Below, piece by piece: positions 56,405-63,674 of a stretch of DNA of 64,000 nucleotides; positions within the stretch are counted from its first letter, which is position 1, and every line of letters begins with the position of its first letter. The position numbers were made by a program, and so were the translations under genes. The DNA comes from Desulfurivibrio dismutans (GTDB lineage Bacteria; Desulfobacterota; Desulfobulbia; Desulfobulbales; Desulfurivibrionaceae). Below the pieces are notes generated by a model, which searched no databases, was not told where the DNA came from, and saw only the letters and a program-made list of their open reading frames with translations. Location of the stretch: contig NZ_JARGDQ010000001.1 of the NCBI RefSeq assembly GCF_029210385.1, positions 310,001 through 374,000 of the forward strand, in the 5' to 3' direction.

Positions 56405-56462
56405 GGACTTAAAATCCCTCGGCCGTAAGGCTGTGCGAGTTCGATTCTCGCTCCGGGCACCA
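56405..56462 (+). repeat. attR, right 58-bp direct repeat (tRNA-Leu 3' fragment)
   Basis: A copy of the tRNA-Leu(UAA) 3' half, with one difference (A at 56427 instead of T). It lacks the 5' half, so it is not a tRNA gene. Confidence 0.95.
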
Positions 56463-56495
56463 ATTCATAGTCCAGCGTGATGCGCTGGAGTCCAG

Positions 56496-56525
56496 AAAGC
56501 CCTGATACATCAGGGCTTTTCTTTA
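56496..56525 (+). terminator. Intrinsic terminator originally serving tRNA-Leu(UAA)
   Basis: AAAGCCCTGA (56496-56505) and TCAGGGCTTT (56510-56519) form a 10-bp stem with a TACA loop and a T-rich tail. It lies just past attR, so the element probably inserted between the tRNA and this terminator. A second hairpin, TCCAGCG/CGCTGGA, is at 56471-56489. Confidence 0.85.
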
Positions 56526-56687
56526 GCCGGGCAGGGCGGAGGCCATGGCTCTCTCAATTGGCTGTAAAGCAGGTGTATTGAGGGTTCCCAGGTTTTTTCG
56601 GGAAGCCCTTATTTGATTTGACGACCGCTCTTTGAAAGTCCTAAAATGAGTCATCATCAATGGGCCTTTGGTGGCGGAGGAAAGAAT

Positions 56688-57497
56688 ATGAGCCTGGGGA
56701 TTAATTCCGATATCAGCAGTATGTTTGCCTTGGGTAGCCTGCAGAAAATCCAGCAGGGGCAGGCGTCGGCCCTGGCCAGGATTTCGTCGGGCCAGCGGCT
56801 CACCGGCGCCGCCGATGACGCCGCCGGTATGCGGATTGCCAACCTGCTGAAGAGTCAGGCGCTGGGGGCCGGGCAGAGCCTGCGCAATGCCGCCGACAGC
56901 ATTGCCATGACCCAGATTGCCGAAAGTGCTTTGGGGCAGGGCAGTCAAATTCTGATGAGCATCCGGGAAAAGGCTTTGCAGGCCGCTAACGCCAGCCAGT
57001 CGGCGGAGTCTCGGCAGGCCATTCAGGCAGATGTCAACCGTAGGCTTGGGGTTTACAATGAGATCGCCGGGACCACCACCTTTGCCGGCCAACGAGTGCT
57101 GAGCGAAGAGGTGAGAATCGCGGTGCCTGCCAGCGAATCCGTCGATGGCGCCGAAGAGTCACCTGGCGGGCTGATTTCCGGTGGGATCGATGTCACCACC
57201 CGGGAAGGGGCCGAGGTGGCGGTGGGGGCCATCGACCAGGCCCTGGGGCGGCTAAGCGCCATGCGGGGGGAATTCGGGGCCACGCAGAATCAACTGGTTT
57301 CGGAAATGGCCGGCCTTGCCACCGCCGCCATCAATATCTGGTCGGCCCAGTCCCAGATGGCTGATGCCGACCTGGCCGAAGAATCCATGATCCTGGCCCG
57401 AATTAACATGCTGCGCCAAAGCGGCCTGTTTGCCTTAACCCAAAGCATGAACCTCGGCCAGACCAGGATCATGGACCTGCTTCAGGGCAAGTCTTAG
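56688..57497 (+). CDS. Compact flagellin-family protein
   Basis: 269 residues from ATG 56688, with GGAGG 7 bp upstream. It has an N-terminal D0/D1 helix region (QASALARISSGQRLTGAADD, then AGMRIANLLKSQALGAGQSL), a very small centre, and a C-terminal D1/D0 region (LRQSGLFALTQSMNLGQTRI). The hypervariable surface domains are almost absent. No other flagellar gene is in the window, so it is an orphan flagellin or a flagellin-like filament protein; 225 bp upstream hold no gene. Confidence 0.85.
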   Translation: MSLGINSDISSMFALGSLQKIQQGQASALARISSGQRLTGAADDAAGMRIANLLKSQALGAGQSLRNAADSIAMTQIAESALGQGSQILMSIREKALQAANASQSAESRQAIQADVNRRLGVYNEIAGTTTFAGQRVLSEEVRIAVPASESVDGAEESPGGLISGGIDVTTREGAEVAVGAIDQALGRLSAMRGEFGATQNQLVSEMAGLATAAINIWSAQSQMADADLAEESMILARINMLRQSGLFALTQSMNLGQTRIMDLLQGKS

Positions 57498-57668
57498 CCC
57501 CCGCCCGGTCTCTTTGTTGACGGCCGTGGCCGGCTTGTTGGCTGTCTTTTGTCTGTCCGGCGCCAATTTCTGATTTTGTCCTTTTAAAAAATGATAAATC
57601 ATTGTAGACTGCCCGGATTCGTGCGGAATCCAAACCGGGTTGACCGTACGTATACCAAATGAGTGCCC

Positions 57669-57756
<88 letters not shown>

Positions 57757-57810
57757 TTGGCGTGCTCTTTTAAAGACCAGCGCGCTGTTCAAAGCGAGTT
57801 TTTCAGTTTG

Positions 57811-57912
57811 ATAGCCGGGTCCCGCGCAACAGAGGCTTGCAAACCCCGTCAGATCCGGGAGGAAGCAGCGGTAGCGAGTTTATCTGTGTGCCGCGGGGGT
57901 GCCTGGCTATCA
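57811..57912 (+). ncRNA. ffs: SRP RNA (4.5S, bacterial small type)
   Basis: About 100 nt. The 5' ATAGCCGGGTCCCGCG and 3' CGCGGGGGTGCCTGGCTAT pair to form a long stem. The apical region contains GTCAGATCCGGGAGGAAGCA, matching the conserved SRP-RNA tetraloop and Ffh-binding symmetric loop. A T-run (57913-57920) after the stem terminates it. Confidence 0.92.
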
Positions 57913-57922
57913 TTTTTTTTTA

Positions 57923-58031
57923 CGTCAGCGTTCAGCAGCACCGCATCTTGCAGCGATCGGCCCGGCTTGCGTACTGGTGTACGCGGCGCCAGGCCGCTTG
58001 CCGCAACCTGCGGCACTGCTGAACGCTGACG
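57923..58031. repeat. Dispersed palindromic repeat, copy D
   Basis: 109 bp. Arms CGTCAGCGTTCAGCAG (57923-57938) and CTGCTGAACGCTGACG (58016-58031) are perfect complements. The interior has CGATCGGCCCGGCTTGCGTA and GGCGCC. It is in the same orientation as copy C, lying between ffs and dnaX. Confidence 0.92.
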
Positions 58032-58129
58032 GCGCAGTGGTTTTCTCTTGGTTTTGTTTCTTTGATTTTGGTATCCGTTTACCAGGGTTAATAATCTGCT
58101 GAGTGTTTACCTTTTGATTCAGGGGTGGC

Positions 58130-60184
58130 ATGTCTTATCTTGTACTTGCCAGGAAGTGGCGGCCCCGGACCTTTGGTGAGGTGGTGGGGCAGCGGCCGGT
58201 GGTGCGAACCCTGCAGAACGCCTTGCGGCTGGAGCGGGTGGCTCATGCCATGCTGTTTTCCGGCGTGCGGGGAGTGGGCAAGACCACCCTGGCCCGGCTC
58301 ATGGCCAAGGCTCTGAATTGCCTGGCGACGGAGGCTGAGCAACGCCCATGCAACCAGTGTGATTCCTGTCGGGTCTTTAATGCCGGCAGTGCCATCGAAC
58401 TGCATGAGATCGACGGTGCCAGTAATCGTGGCATCCAGGAGATCCGCGAGCTCAAGGAAAATATCCGCTTCATGCCGGTTGTCGGCAAGTACAAGATTGT
58501 CATCATCGATGAAGTGCACATGCTCACCACCGAGGCCTTCAACGCCCTGTTGAAGACCCTGGAGGAACCGCCGGCCCATGTCTACTTCATGTTTGCCACC
58601 ACCGAACTGCACAAAATCCCCGTCACCATCCTCTCCCGGTGCCAGCGTTATGAGTTGACCCGGGTACCATTTGCCGAATTGCTGGACTTCTTTCGGCGGG
58701 TAGCGGCGGCCGAAGAGGTGGCGGTTCCCGACTCGGCCTTGGAGATGATCGTCCGCGAGGCCGACGGCAGTGTGCGGGACGGTCTTAGTCTGCTGGATCA
58801 GGTTTTTTCCTTTGGCGGTCGGCAGGTAACCGATGAAGATGTTCGCCAGATGCTGGGTCTGGTGGATCGCCAGACCTTTGAACACCTGGCCCGGGCCTTG
58901 CTGGCCCCCGACCTGGCCCGCTGCCTGGAGCTGTTTGATCAGTGTTACCGGGCCGGCCTGGATCTCAAACGCTTTGCCGGCGATCTGCTCAACTATTTCC
59001 GTAATCTGGTGGTCTGCCGCCAGGCCGGCAGAGCCGCCGGCCTGCTGGACCTGGCCGACCGGGAACTGGCCGCCCTGGAGGAAATCGCTGCCGCCCACAG
59101 TCCCGAGACCCTGCTGTACTGCTTTAACCTGCTGCTGAAAGGGGTGGAGGAAATGCAGTATGCCACCCGGCCCAAGCTGGTGCTGGAGATGACCTTTGTG
59201 CGGGCCGCCCAGGCCGGTGATATCGTTTCCACCGGCGAGGTGCTGGGGCGGCTGGAGCAGTTGCTGGCCGGCTTGCCCGCTTTCCCGCCGACCGATGGAG
59301 CCGCCGGGCCGGCGAACGGGGGTGTTGCCGCCAGTCGTGAAAAAGGTGCACGGCAGGCTAGTGACCAACAACCAGCGGCGTCGGGAGACGGGACTGACGC
59401 CATCGCGGTCGGGGAGCGGCAATTTACGGATAAGGCCGCAGCTCCCGATGTCCCGCGCCTTGCCGAACCAGCCCCGGAGTTGCCCGCCGGGAACGCTTCT
59501 CCGGCGGTGGCTGGCAGGCGAGAGCTGGAGCAACAAAAAACGGCGGTTGACGACGGCCCCAAAAAAGTGGAAAGAGGTGAACATGATGCAAATGATCCTG
59601 CGATTGCTGGTGCGGATGGCCCTGCGCACGATGTTTCGGGGAATGCTGCGAGGGCGATTCCGCCTTTAGGCGAGGCGGCGTTGTTGGCTGAAGCGCCGAC
59701 GGTCAGTGCGGCGGCACCCGTCGAAGTGAATGGGGCGCCGCCAGCCGGGCCGGCAGCCAAGATGGGGCCGGTGGAAAAAAGTCAGGCGGAGCTGTCGTCC
59801 GGGGGCGGTCGTGATCTGCGGCCGGACTGGGATGGCTTTGTCGCCTACGTGCGGCAGCGCAAGGTCTGGATGTCCCCGGTACTGGATATGGCCGCCGGCG
59901 CCCGGGAGGAAGACGGTCAGCTGCTGATCCGCTACGATGATCTGGCCGACTGCAAACTTTTGGAAGAGCCGGAAAACAATCGCTTGCTCACCGAGTTCGC
60001 CCAAGATTATTTTCAGCGTGAACTCACCGTGCGTTTGCGTATCCGGGGCAGCAGCACGATGGAGGTAGGCGGGGGCGAGATGCCCCGGGAAGAGCGCCGG
60101 GCGCTGGCCAATGACCCCCTGGTGCGGACAGTGGTGGAGATTTTTAACGGTGATGTGGCCGGGGTACGGACCGGCCGCAGTTAG
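58130..60184 (+). CDS. dnaX: DNA polymerase III tau/gamma subunit
   Basis: Clamp-loader ATPase and replisome organiser. The 684 residues have Walker A GVRGVGKT at 45-52, zinc Cys64, 74, 77 and 80, DEVH at 127-130 and the arginine-finger SRCQ at 169-172; domains I-III end near 370. An Ala/Pro/Glu-rich linker (about 385-560) is followed by a C-terminal tau-type domain. Two A6 tracts in the linker could allow production of a shorter gamma form. The dnaX-ybaB-recR order is classical. Confidence 0.96.
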   Translation: MSYLVLARKWRPRTFGEVVGQRPVVRTLQNALRLERVAHAMLFSGVRGVGKTTLARLMAKALNCLATEAEQRPCNQCDSCRVFNAGSAIELHEIDGASNRGIQEIRELKENIRFMPVVGKYKIVIIDEVHMLTTEAFNALLKTLEEPPAHVYFMFATTELHKIPVTILSRCQRYELTRVPFAELLDFFRRVAAAEEVAVPDSALEMIVREADGSVRDGLSLLDQVFSFGGRQVTDEDVRQMLGLVDRQTFEHLARALLAPDLARCLELFDQCYRAGLDLKRFAGDLLNYFRNLVVCRQAGRAAGLLDLADRELAALEEIAAAHSPETLLYCFNLLLKGVEEMQYATRPKLVLEMTFVRAAQAGDIVSTGEVLGRLEQLLAGLPAFPPTDGAAGPANGGVAASREKGARQASDQQPAASGDGTDAIAVGERQFTDKAAAPDVPRLAEPAPELPAGNASPAVAGRRELEQQKTAVDDGPKKVERGEHDANDPAIAGADGPAHDVSGNAARAIPPLGEAALLAEAPTVSAAAPVEVNGAPPAGPAAKMGPVEKSQAELSSGGGRDLRPDWDGFVAYVRQRKVWMSPVLDMAAGAREEDGQLLIRYDDLADCKLLEEPENNRLLTEFAQDYFQRELTVRLRIRGSSTMEVGGGEMPREERRALANDPLVRTVVEIFNGDVAGVRTGRS

Positions 60185-60196
60185 GAGGATTTTGTT

Positions 60197-60505
60197 ATGG
60201 ATATGCAGCAGATTATGCAGCAGGCCCAGCAGTTTCAGCAGAAAATGGCCGGCCTTCAGGCCGAACTGGCTGAACGGACGGTGACTTCCAGTGTCGGCGG
60301 TGGCATGGTGCAGGTCACGGTCAACGGCCGTCATCAACTGGTGGAACTGAAGATTGAGCCGGCAGTGATCAACCCCGAGGATCCGGAGATGCTCCGGGAT
60401 CTGGTGGTGGCGGCGGTTAACGACGCCATGGCCAAAGCCCAAGAGATGATTCAGGCGGAAATGGGCAAACTCACTGGCGGTATGAATATCCCTGGTCTTT
60501 TTTAA
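60197..60505 (+). CDS. ybaB: YbaB/EbfC nucleoid-associated protein
   Basis: 102-residue dimeric DNA-binding protein. It begins MDMQQIMQQAQQFQQKMAGL and has the family core TVNGRHQLVELKIEPAVINP. AGGAGG precedes the ATG, which is 12 bp after the dnaX stop. Confidence 0.95.
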   Translation: MDMQQIMQQAQQFQQKMAGLQAELAERTVTSSVGGGMVQVTVNGRHQLVELKIEPAVINPEDPEMLRDLVVAAVNDAMAKAQEMIQAEMGKLTGGMNIPGLF

Positions 60506-60547
60506 TTTTTTCATCATGTTCCTCCCGTTACCCCGGCTACCTTTGTT

Positions 60548-61150
60548 ATGAACGTAATCCCTCCCGCGCTGGCCCGGCTGATCGCTGATTTCGGGCGTCT
60601 GCCAGGGGTCGGCCGCAAGACCGCCAGCCGTTTGGCCATGCATCTTTTGCGCCGGTCACCGGTGGAGGCTTTGGCTCTGGCCAAAAGCTTAACCGAACTC
60701 CATCAGTTGATTACCATGTGCTCAACCTGCTGCGCTTTTTCTGAAGAGGATCCCTGCGAGATCTGTCGCAACCCCGCCCGCGACGAGGGCCTGGTGTGTG
60801 TGGTGGAGGAGTCCGGTGACCTGATTGCCATTGAAAAGACCTCTTCTTTCAAGGGCAAATACCACATTCTCCACGGCGTGCTTTCGCCGGCGGACGGCAT
60901 CGGGCCCGGCGAACTGAAAATAGACCAGTTGCTGGCCAGGATCCGCCGCGATCGGGTGCGCGAAGTGTTGATCGCCACCAGTTCCACGGTGCCGGGAGAG
61001 GCCACCGCCGCTTACCTGATCCGGCATCTGCAGGAAAACAGCCAGGTAAGAATTACCCGGCTGGCCTGCGGTATTCCCATGGGAATGGATATAAAGTATG
61101 CTGATGAACTGACCCTGGCCCGGGCCATCGCCGCCCGTCAGGATCAGTAA
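60548..61150 (+). CDS. recR: RecR recombination mediator
   Basis: Zinc-finger/Toprim protein that works with RecO/RecF in gap repair. The 200 residues have the HhH region LPGVGRKTASRLAMHLL, four zinc ligands in CSTCCAF...DPCEIC, and the Toprim segment VCVVEESGDLIAIEKT, ending in the GIPMGMDIKYADELTLA motif. It is the last gene of the dnaX group. Confidence 0.97.
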   Translation: MNVIPPALARLIADFGRLPGVGRKTASRLAMHLLRRSPVEALALAKSLTELHQLITMCSTCCAFSEEDPCEICRNPARDEGLVCVVEESGDLIAIEKTSSFKGKYHILHGVLSPADGIGPGELKIDQLLARIRRDRVREVLIATSSTVPGEATAAYLIRHLQENSQVRITRLACGIPMGMDIKYADELTLARAIAARQDQ

Positions 61151-61169
61151 ATTACCGTTGATTGCACCC

Positions 61170-61205
61170 GATCGCCGCACGGCGGAGTGCCGCTGAACAG
61201 TTACC
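61170..61205. repeat. Partial copy of the dispersed palindrome
   Basis: GATCGCCGCACGGCGGAGTG, then CCGCTGAACAGTTACC, matches the right end of copies A and B with several changes. The left half is not recognisable. It lies between recR and tRNA-Val(GAC). Confidence 0.5.
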
Positions 61206-61217
61206 GGTGATTTAAAC

Positions 61218-61246
61218 TTGACAGCAGCCCGGGTACTTGGTAATTC
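61218..61246 (+). promoter_or_regulatory. Putative sigma70 promoter for tRNA-Val(GAC)
   Basis: Consensus TTGACA at 61218-61223 and TAATTC at 61241-61246, separated by 17 bp. Initiation would be about 15 bp before the tRNA. Confidence 0.7.
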
Positions 61247-61268
61247 CTTTCCGCTTCGGACCCAACGC

Positions 61269-61343
61269 AGGCGCGTAGCTCAGTGGGAGAGCGCTACCTT
61301 GACATGGTAGAAGTCGGCGGTTCAATCCCGCCCGCGCCTACCA
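61269..61343 (+). tRNA. tRNA-Val(GAC)
   Basis: A 75-nt cloverleaf with acceptor AGGCGCG/CGCGCCT, anticodon stem CTACC/GGTAG, loop TTGACAT giving GAC, and encoded CCA. It lies 118 bp before thrS. Confidence 0.96.
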
Positions 61344-61356
61344 GTACAACACCGGG

Positions 61357-61412
61357 GCTCCGTGAGGGTTTCCAGTCCCGGCTGGATTAATCCTGGCGGA
61401 GCTTCGTTTTTT
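61357..61412 (+). terminator. Terminator-like structure between tRNA-Val and thrS
   Basis: GCTCCG (61357-61362) pairs with CGGAGC (61397-61402), enclosing CCAG/CTGG, followed by TTCG and a T-run (61407-61412). It ends the tRNA transcript or attenuates thrS; no T-box is visible. Confidence 0.55.
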
Positions 61413-61426
61413 GCCCATTTGCCCAT

Positions 61427-61445
61427 GACGTCTCGCAGAGACGTC
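61427..61445 (+). promoter_or_regulatory. Perfect hairpin before the thrS start
   Basis: GACGTCTC (61427-61434) and GAGACGTC (61438-61445) flank a 3-nt loop, ending 15 bp before ATG 61461. It may affect ribosome access; it does not resemble the tRNA-Thr-like operator of E. coli thrS. Confidence 0.5.
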
Positions 61446-61460
61446 CGAGTTGGACTGCCC

Positions 61461-63386
61461 ATGACTGAAATCACCCTGACCACCGCCGACCAGAGTCGGA
61501 ATTTTCCCGTCGGCACCACCGCTGCCGAAGTGCTCAAGGAGATGTTCTCCAACAAGGTACGCAAACGGGCCCTGGCCCTGCGGGTGGGTGACCGCCTGGT
61601 CGATCTGGCCGCCCCCCTGGTGGCCGGCGGTGAGGTGGCGGCCATCACCCCGGAAAGCCCCGAGGCCCTGGAGATCCTGCGGCACAGTGCCGCCCACGTA
61701 ATGGCCGAGGCGGTGCTGGAGCTGTTCGGTGATGATGTCCAGGTCGCCATCGGGCCGGCCACCGCCGACGGTTTTTACTACGATTTTGATCGCGAGCAAC
61801 CCTTTACCCCGAATGATCTCGAAAAAATTGAAGAATTGATGGCCGAGATCGCCGCCACCGACCGCCCCTTTGAGCGCCGGGAGCTGAGCCGGGCCGAGGC
61901 CCTGGAAATGTTCCGTCGGCAGGGGCAGCGTTACAAGGTGGAACTGCTCGACGAGATCGAGGCCGACCAGGTAAGCCTGTACAGCCAGGGTAACTTCGTT
62001 GATCTGTGCCGGGGGCCGCATCTGCCCTCCACCGGCTGGTTGAAAGCCTTCAAGCTGACCCGCCTGGCCGGGGCCTACTGGCGCGGTGAAGAAAAAAACA
62101 AGATGCTGCAGCGCATTTACGGCACCGCCTTTTTTGACAAAAAAGAGCTGCGCGCCCATCTCGAGCGCCTGGAAGAGGCCAAGAAGCGGGATCACCGCAA
62201 GCTGGGCAAGGAGCTGGAGCTGTTCACCATCAATGACCAGATCGGCCCGGGGCTGATTTTGTGGCAGCCCAAGGGGGCCCTGCTGCGGCGACTGATTGAA
62301 GACTACTGGCGTGATGAGCACTACCGCCACGACTACGAACTGCTCTCCACCCCCCATATCGCCCGCCGCGAGTTGTGGCAGACCAGTGGTCATCTCGATT
62401 TCTACAGCGAGAACATGTACGCGCCCATGGAGGTCGAGGAGGTGCAGTATCAGCTTAAGCCCATGAACTGTCCCTTCCATATCGCCATCTATAAAACCCG
62501 CAAGCGCAGCTACCGGGAGTTTCCCCTGCGCTGGTGCGAGTTGGGCACCGTCTACCGCTTTGAAAAGACCGGCGCCCTGCACGGGTTGATGCGGGTGCGG
62601 GGCTTTACCCAGGATGACGCCCATATCTTCTGCCGGCCCGATCACCTGGAAGATGAGATCTTCCGCATTCTCGATCTCAATCTCAATATCCTGCAGGCCT
62701 TCGGTTTCAGCGATTACGATATCTATCTGTCCACCCGCCCGGACAAGTACGTCGGCAGCGACGAACACTGGGACCGTTCCACCGCCGCGCTGCAGACGGC
62801 ATTGGAGAAAAAGGGCCTGAACTACAGCCTGGACCCCGGCGAGGGGGTCTTCTACGGCCCCAAGATCGACATCAAGATCAAGGATGTGCTGGGCCGGTCC
62901 TGGCAGTGTTCCACCATCCAGGTGGATTTCAACCTGCCGGAGCGTTTCGAGTTGGGTTACACCGGCGAGGACGGCCACGAGCACCGGCCCATCATGATCC
63001 ATCGGGCCCTGATGGGTTCCCTGGAGCGTTTTTTTGGGGTGCTCATCGAGCACTATGCCGGCGCTTTTCCGTTGTGGCTGGCGCCGGTGCAGGCCCGCAT
63101 CTGCAACATCACTGATGCCCAGCTTGACTACGGGGAAGAGGTCTATGCCGCCTTGCGCCGGGCCGGCGTGCGGGTGGAAAAGGATCTGCGCAACGAGAAG
63201 CTCAACTACAAGATCCGTGAAGCCCAGCTACAGAAAATTCCTTACATGCTCATAGTCGGCGATAAGGAAGCGGCCGAAAAAACGGTAACCGTGCGGCAGC
63301 GGGACGGCAAAAACCTGCCGCCCATGCCGGTGAGCGACTTTGCCGCCCTGGTGGCGGCCGAATGTGCGCGTAAGGGCCAGCTCTAA
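61461..63386 (+). CDS. thrS: Threonyl-tRNA synthetase
   Basis: Charges and proofreads tRNA-Thr. The 641 residues have the TGS domain (1-65), the editing domain with HSAAHVMAEAV, and the class II core with zinc-binding Cys in LKPMNCPFH, plus motif 2 (CELGTVYRFEKTGALHGLMR) and motif 3 near HRALMGSLERFFGVLIEHY, then the anticodon-binding C-domain. I chose ATG 61461 because upstream in-frame codons lie in the leader hairpins. infC follows 288 bp later, a frequent arrangement. Confidence 0.97.
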   Translation: MTEITLTTADQSRNFPVGTTAAEVLKEMFSNKVRKRALALRVGDRLVDLAAPLVAGGEVAAITPESPEALEILRHSAAHVMAEAVLELFGDDVQVAIGPATADGFYYDFDREQPFTPNDLEKIEELMAEIAATDRPFERRELSRAEALEMFRRQGQRYKVELLDEIEADQVSLYSQGNFVDLCRGPHLPSTGWLKAFKLTRLAGAYWRGEEKNKMLQRIYGTAFFDKKELRAHLERLEEAKKRDHRKLGKELELFTINDQIGPGLILWQPKGALLRRLIEDYWRDEHYRHDYELLSTPHIARRELWQTSGHLDFYSENMYAPMEVEEVQYQLKPMNCPFHIAIYKTRKRSYREFPLRWCELGTVYRFEKTGALHGLMRVRGFTQDDAHIFCRPDHLEDEIFRILDLNLNILQAFGFSDYDIYLSTRPDKYVGSDEHWDRSTAALQTALEKKGLNYSLDPGEGVFYGPKIDIKIKDVLGRSWQCSTIQVDFNLPERFELGYTGEDGHEHRPIMIHRALMGSLERFFGVLIEHYAGAFPLWLAPVQARICNITDAQLDYGEEVYAALRRAGVRVEKDLRNEKLNYKIREAQLQKIPYMLIVGDKEAAEKTVTVRQRDGKNLPPMPVSDFAALVAAECARKGQL

Positions 63387-63441
63387 ACAACACCGGGGCG
63401 ATCACCGGGCAGAGGCGCTGCTCACAGCGGTTACGATTTTA

Positions 63442-63471
63442 TTGGCACAACCTTAGGTGAATGTGTTATAT
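63442..63471 (+). promoter_or_regulatory. Putative infC promoter
   Basis: TTGGCA at 63442-63447 and TTATAT at 63466-63471 with an 18-bp spacer, about 200 bp before the infC start. The 288-bp thrS-infC gap also holds a CTTCCGG/CCGGAAG hairpin (63488-63506) and no gene. Confidence 0.5.
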
Positions 63472-63674
63472 ATCCCCGTTTACGTAGCTTCCGGTTGTGC
63501 CGGAAGAAGTTTGCCGCGCCTGGCGGGGTGAAAAGTTGTTGACCTCGCTGGTGTGTTGCCGGATGGGCACGCACTGTCGATCTTTTTTGCCTTGCCGGTC
63601 AACACGTTGGCAGTTTTTTACGAGGCTGTCAAAGTGGGGCTGTCGCTGTTATCTGAAACGGGAGGACGGGTACC

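Larger units (their letters stand above)
48832..56462. mobile_element. tRNA-Leu-integrated element with integrase, AlpA-like regulator, primase/helicase
   Basis: A 7.6-kb element bounded by 58-bp direct repeats. All recognised genes are on the minus strand, reading from the integrase at the right end to a terminator at the left end. Replication-type (primase/helicase) and control (AlpA-like) genes resemble P4-like satellites or integrative mobilizable elements, which also favour tRNA-Leu. No capsid, terminase, relaxase or conjugation gene is recognisable. Internal repeats of two types support site-specific recombination and replication functions. Confidence 0.9.

Noticed and set aside
56405-56462. 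Possible second tRNA-Leu
   Set aside because: Only the 3' part is present; the acceptor 5' strand and D-arm are missing, so it is attR.
61338-63053. 571-codon minus-strand open frame
   Set aside because: Antisense to thrS; no recognisable domain.
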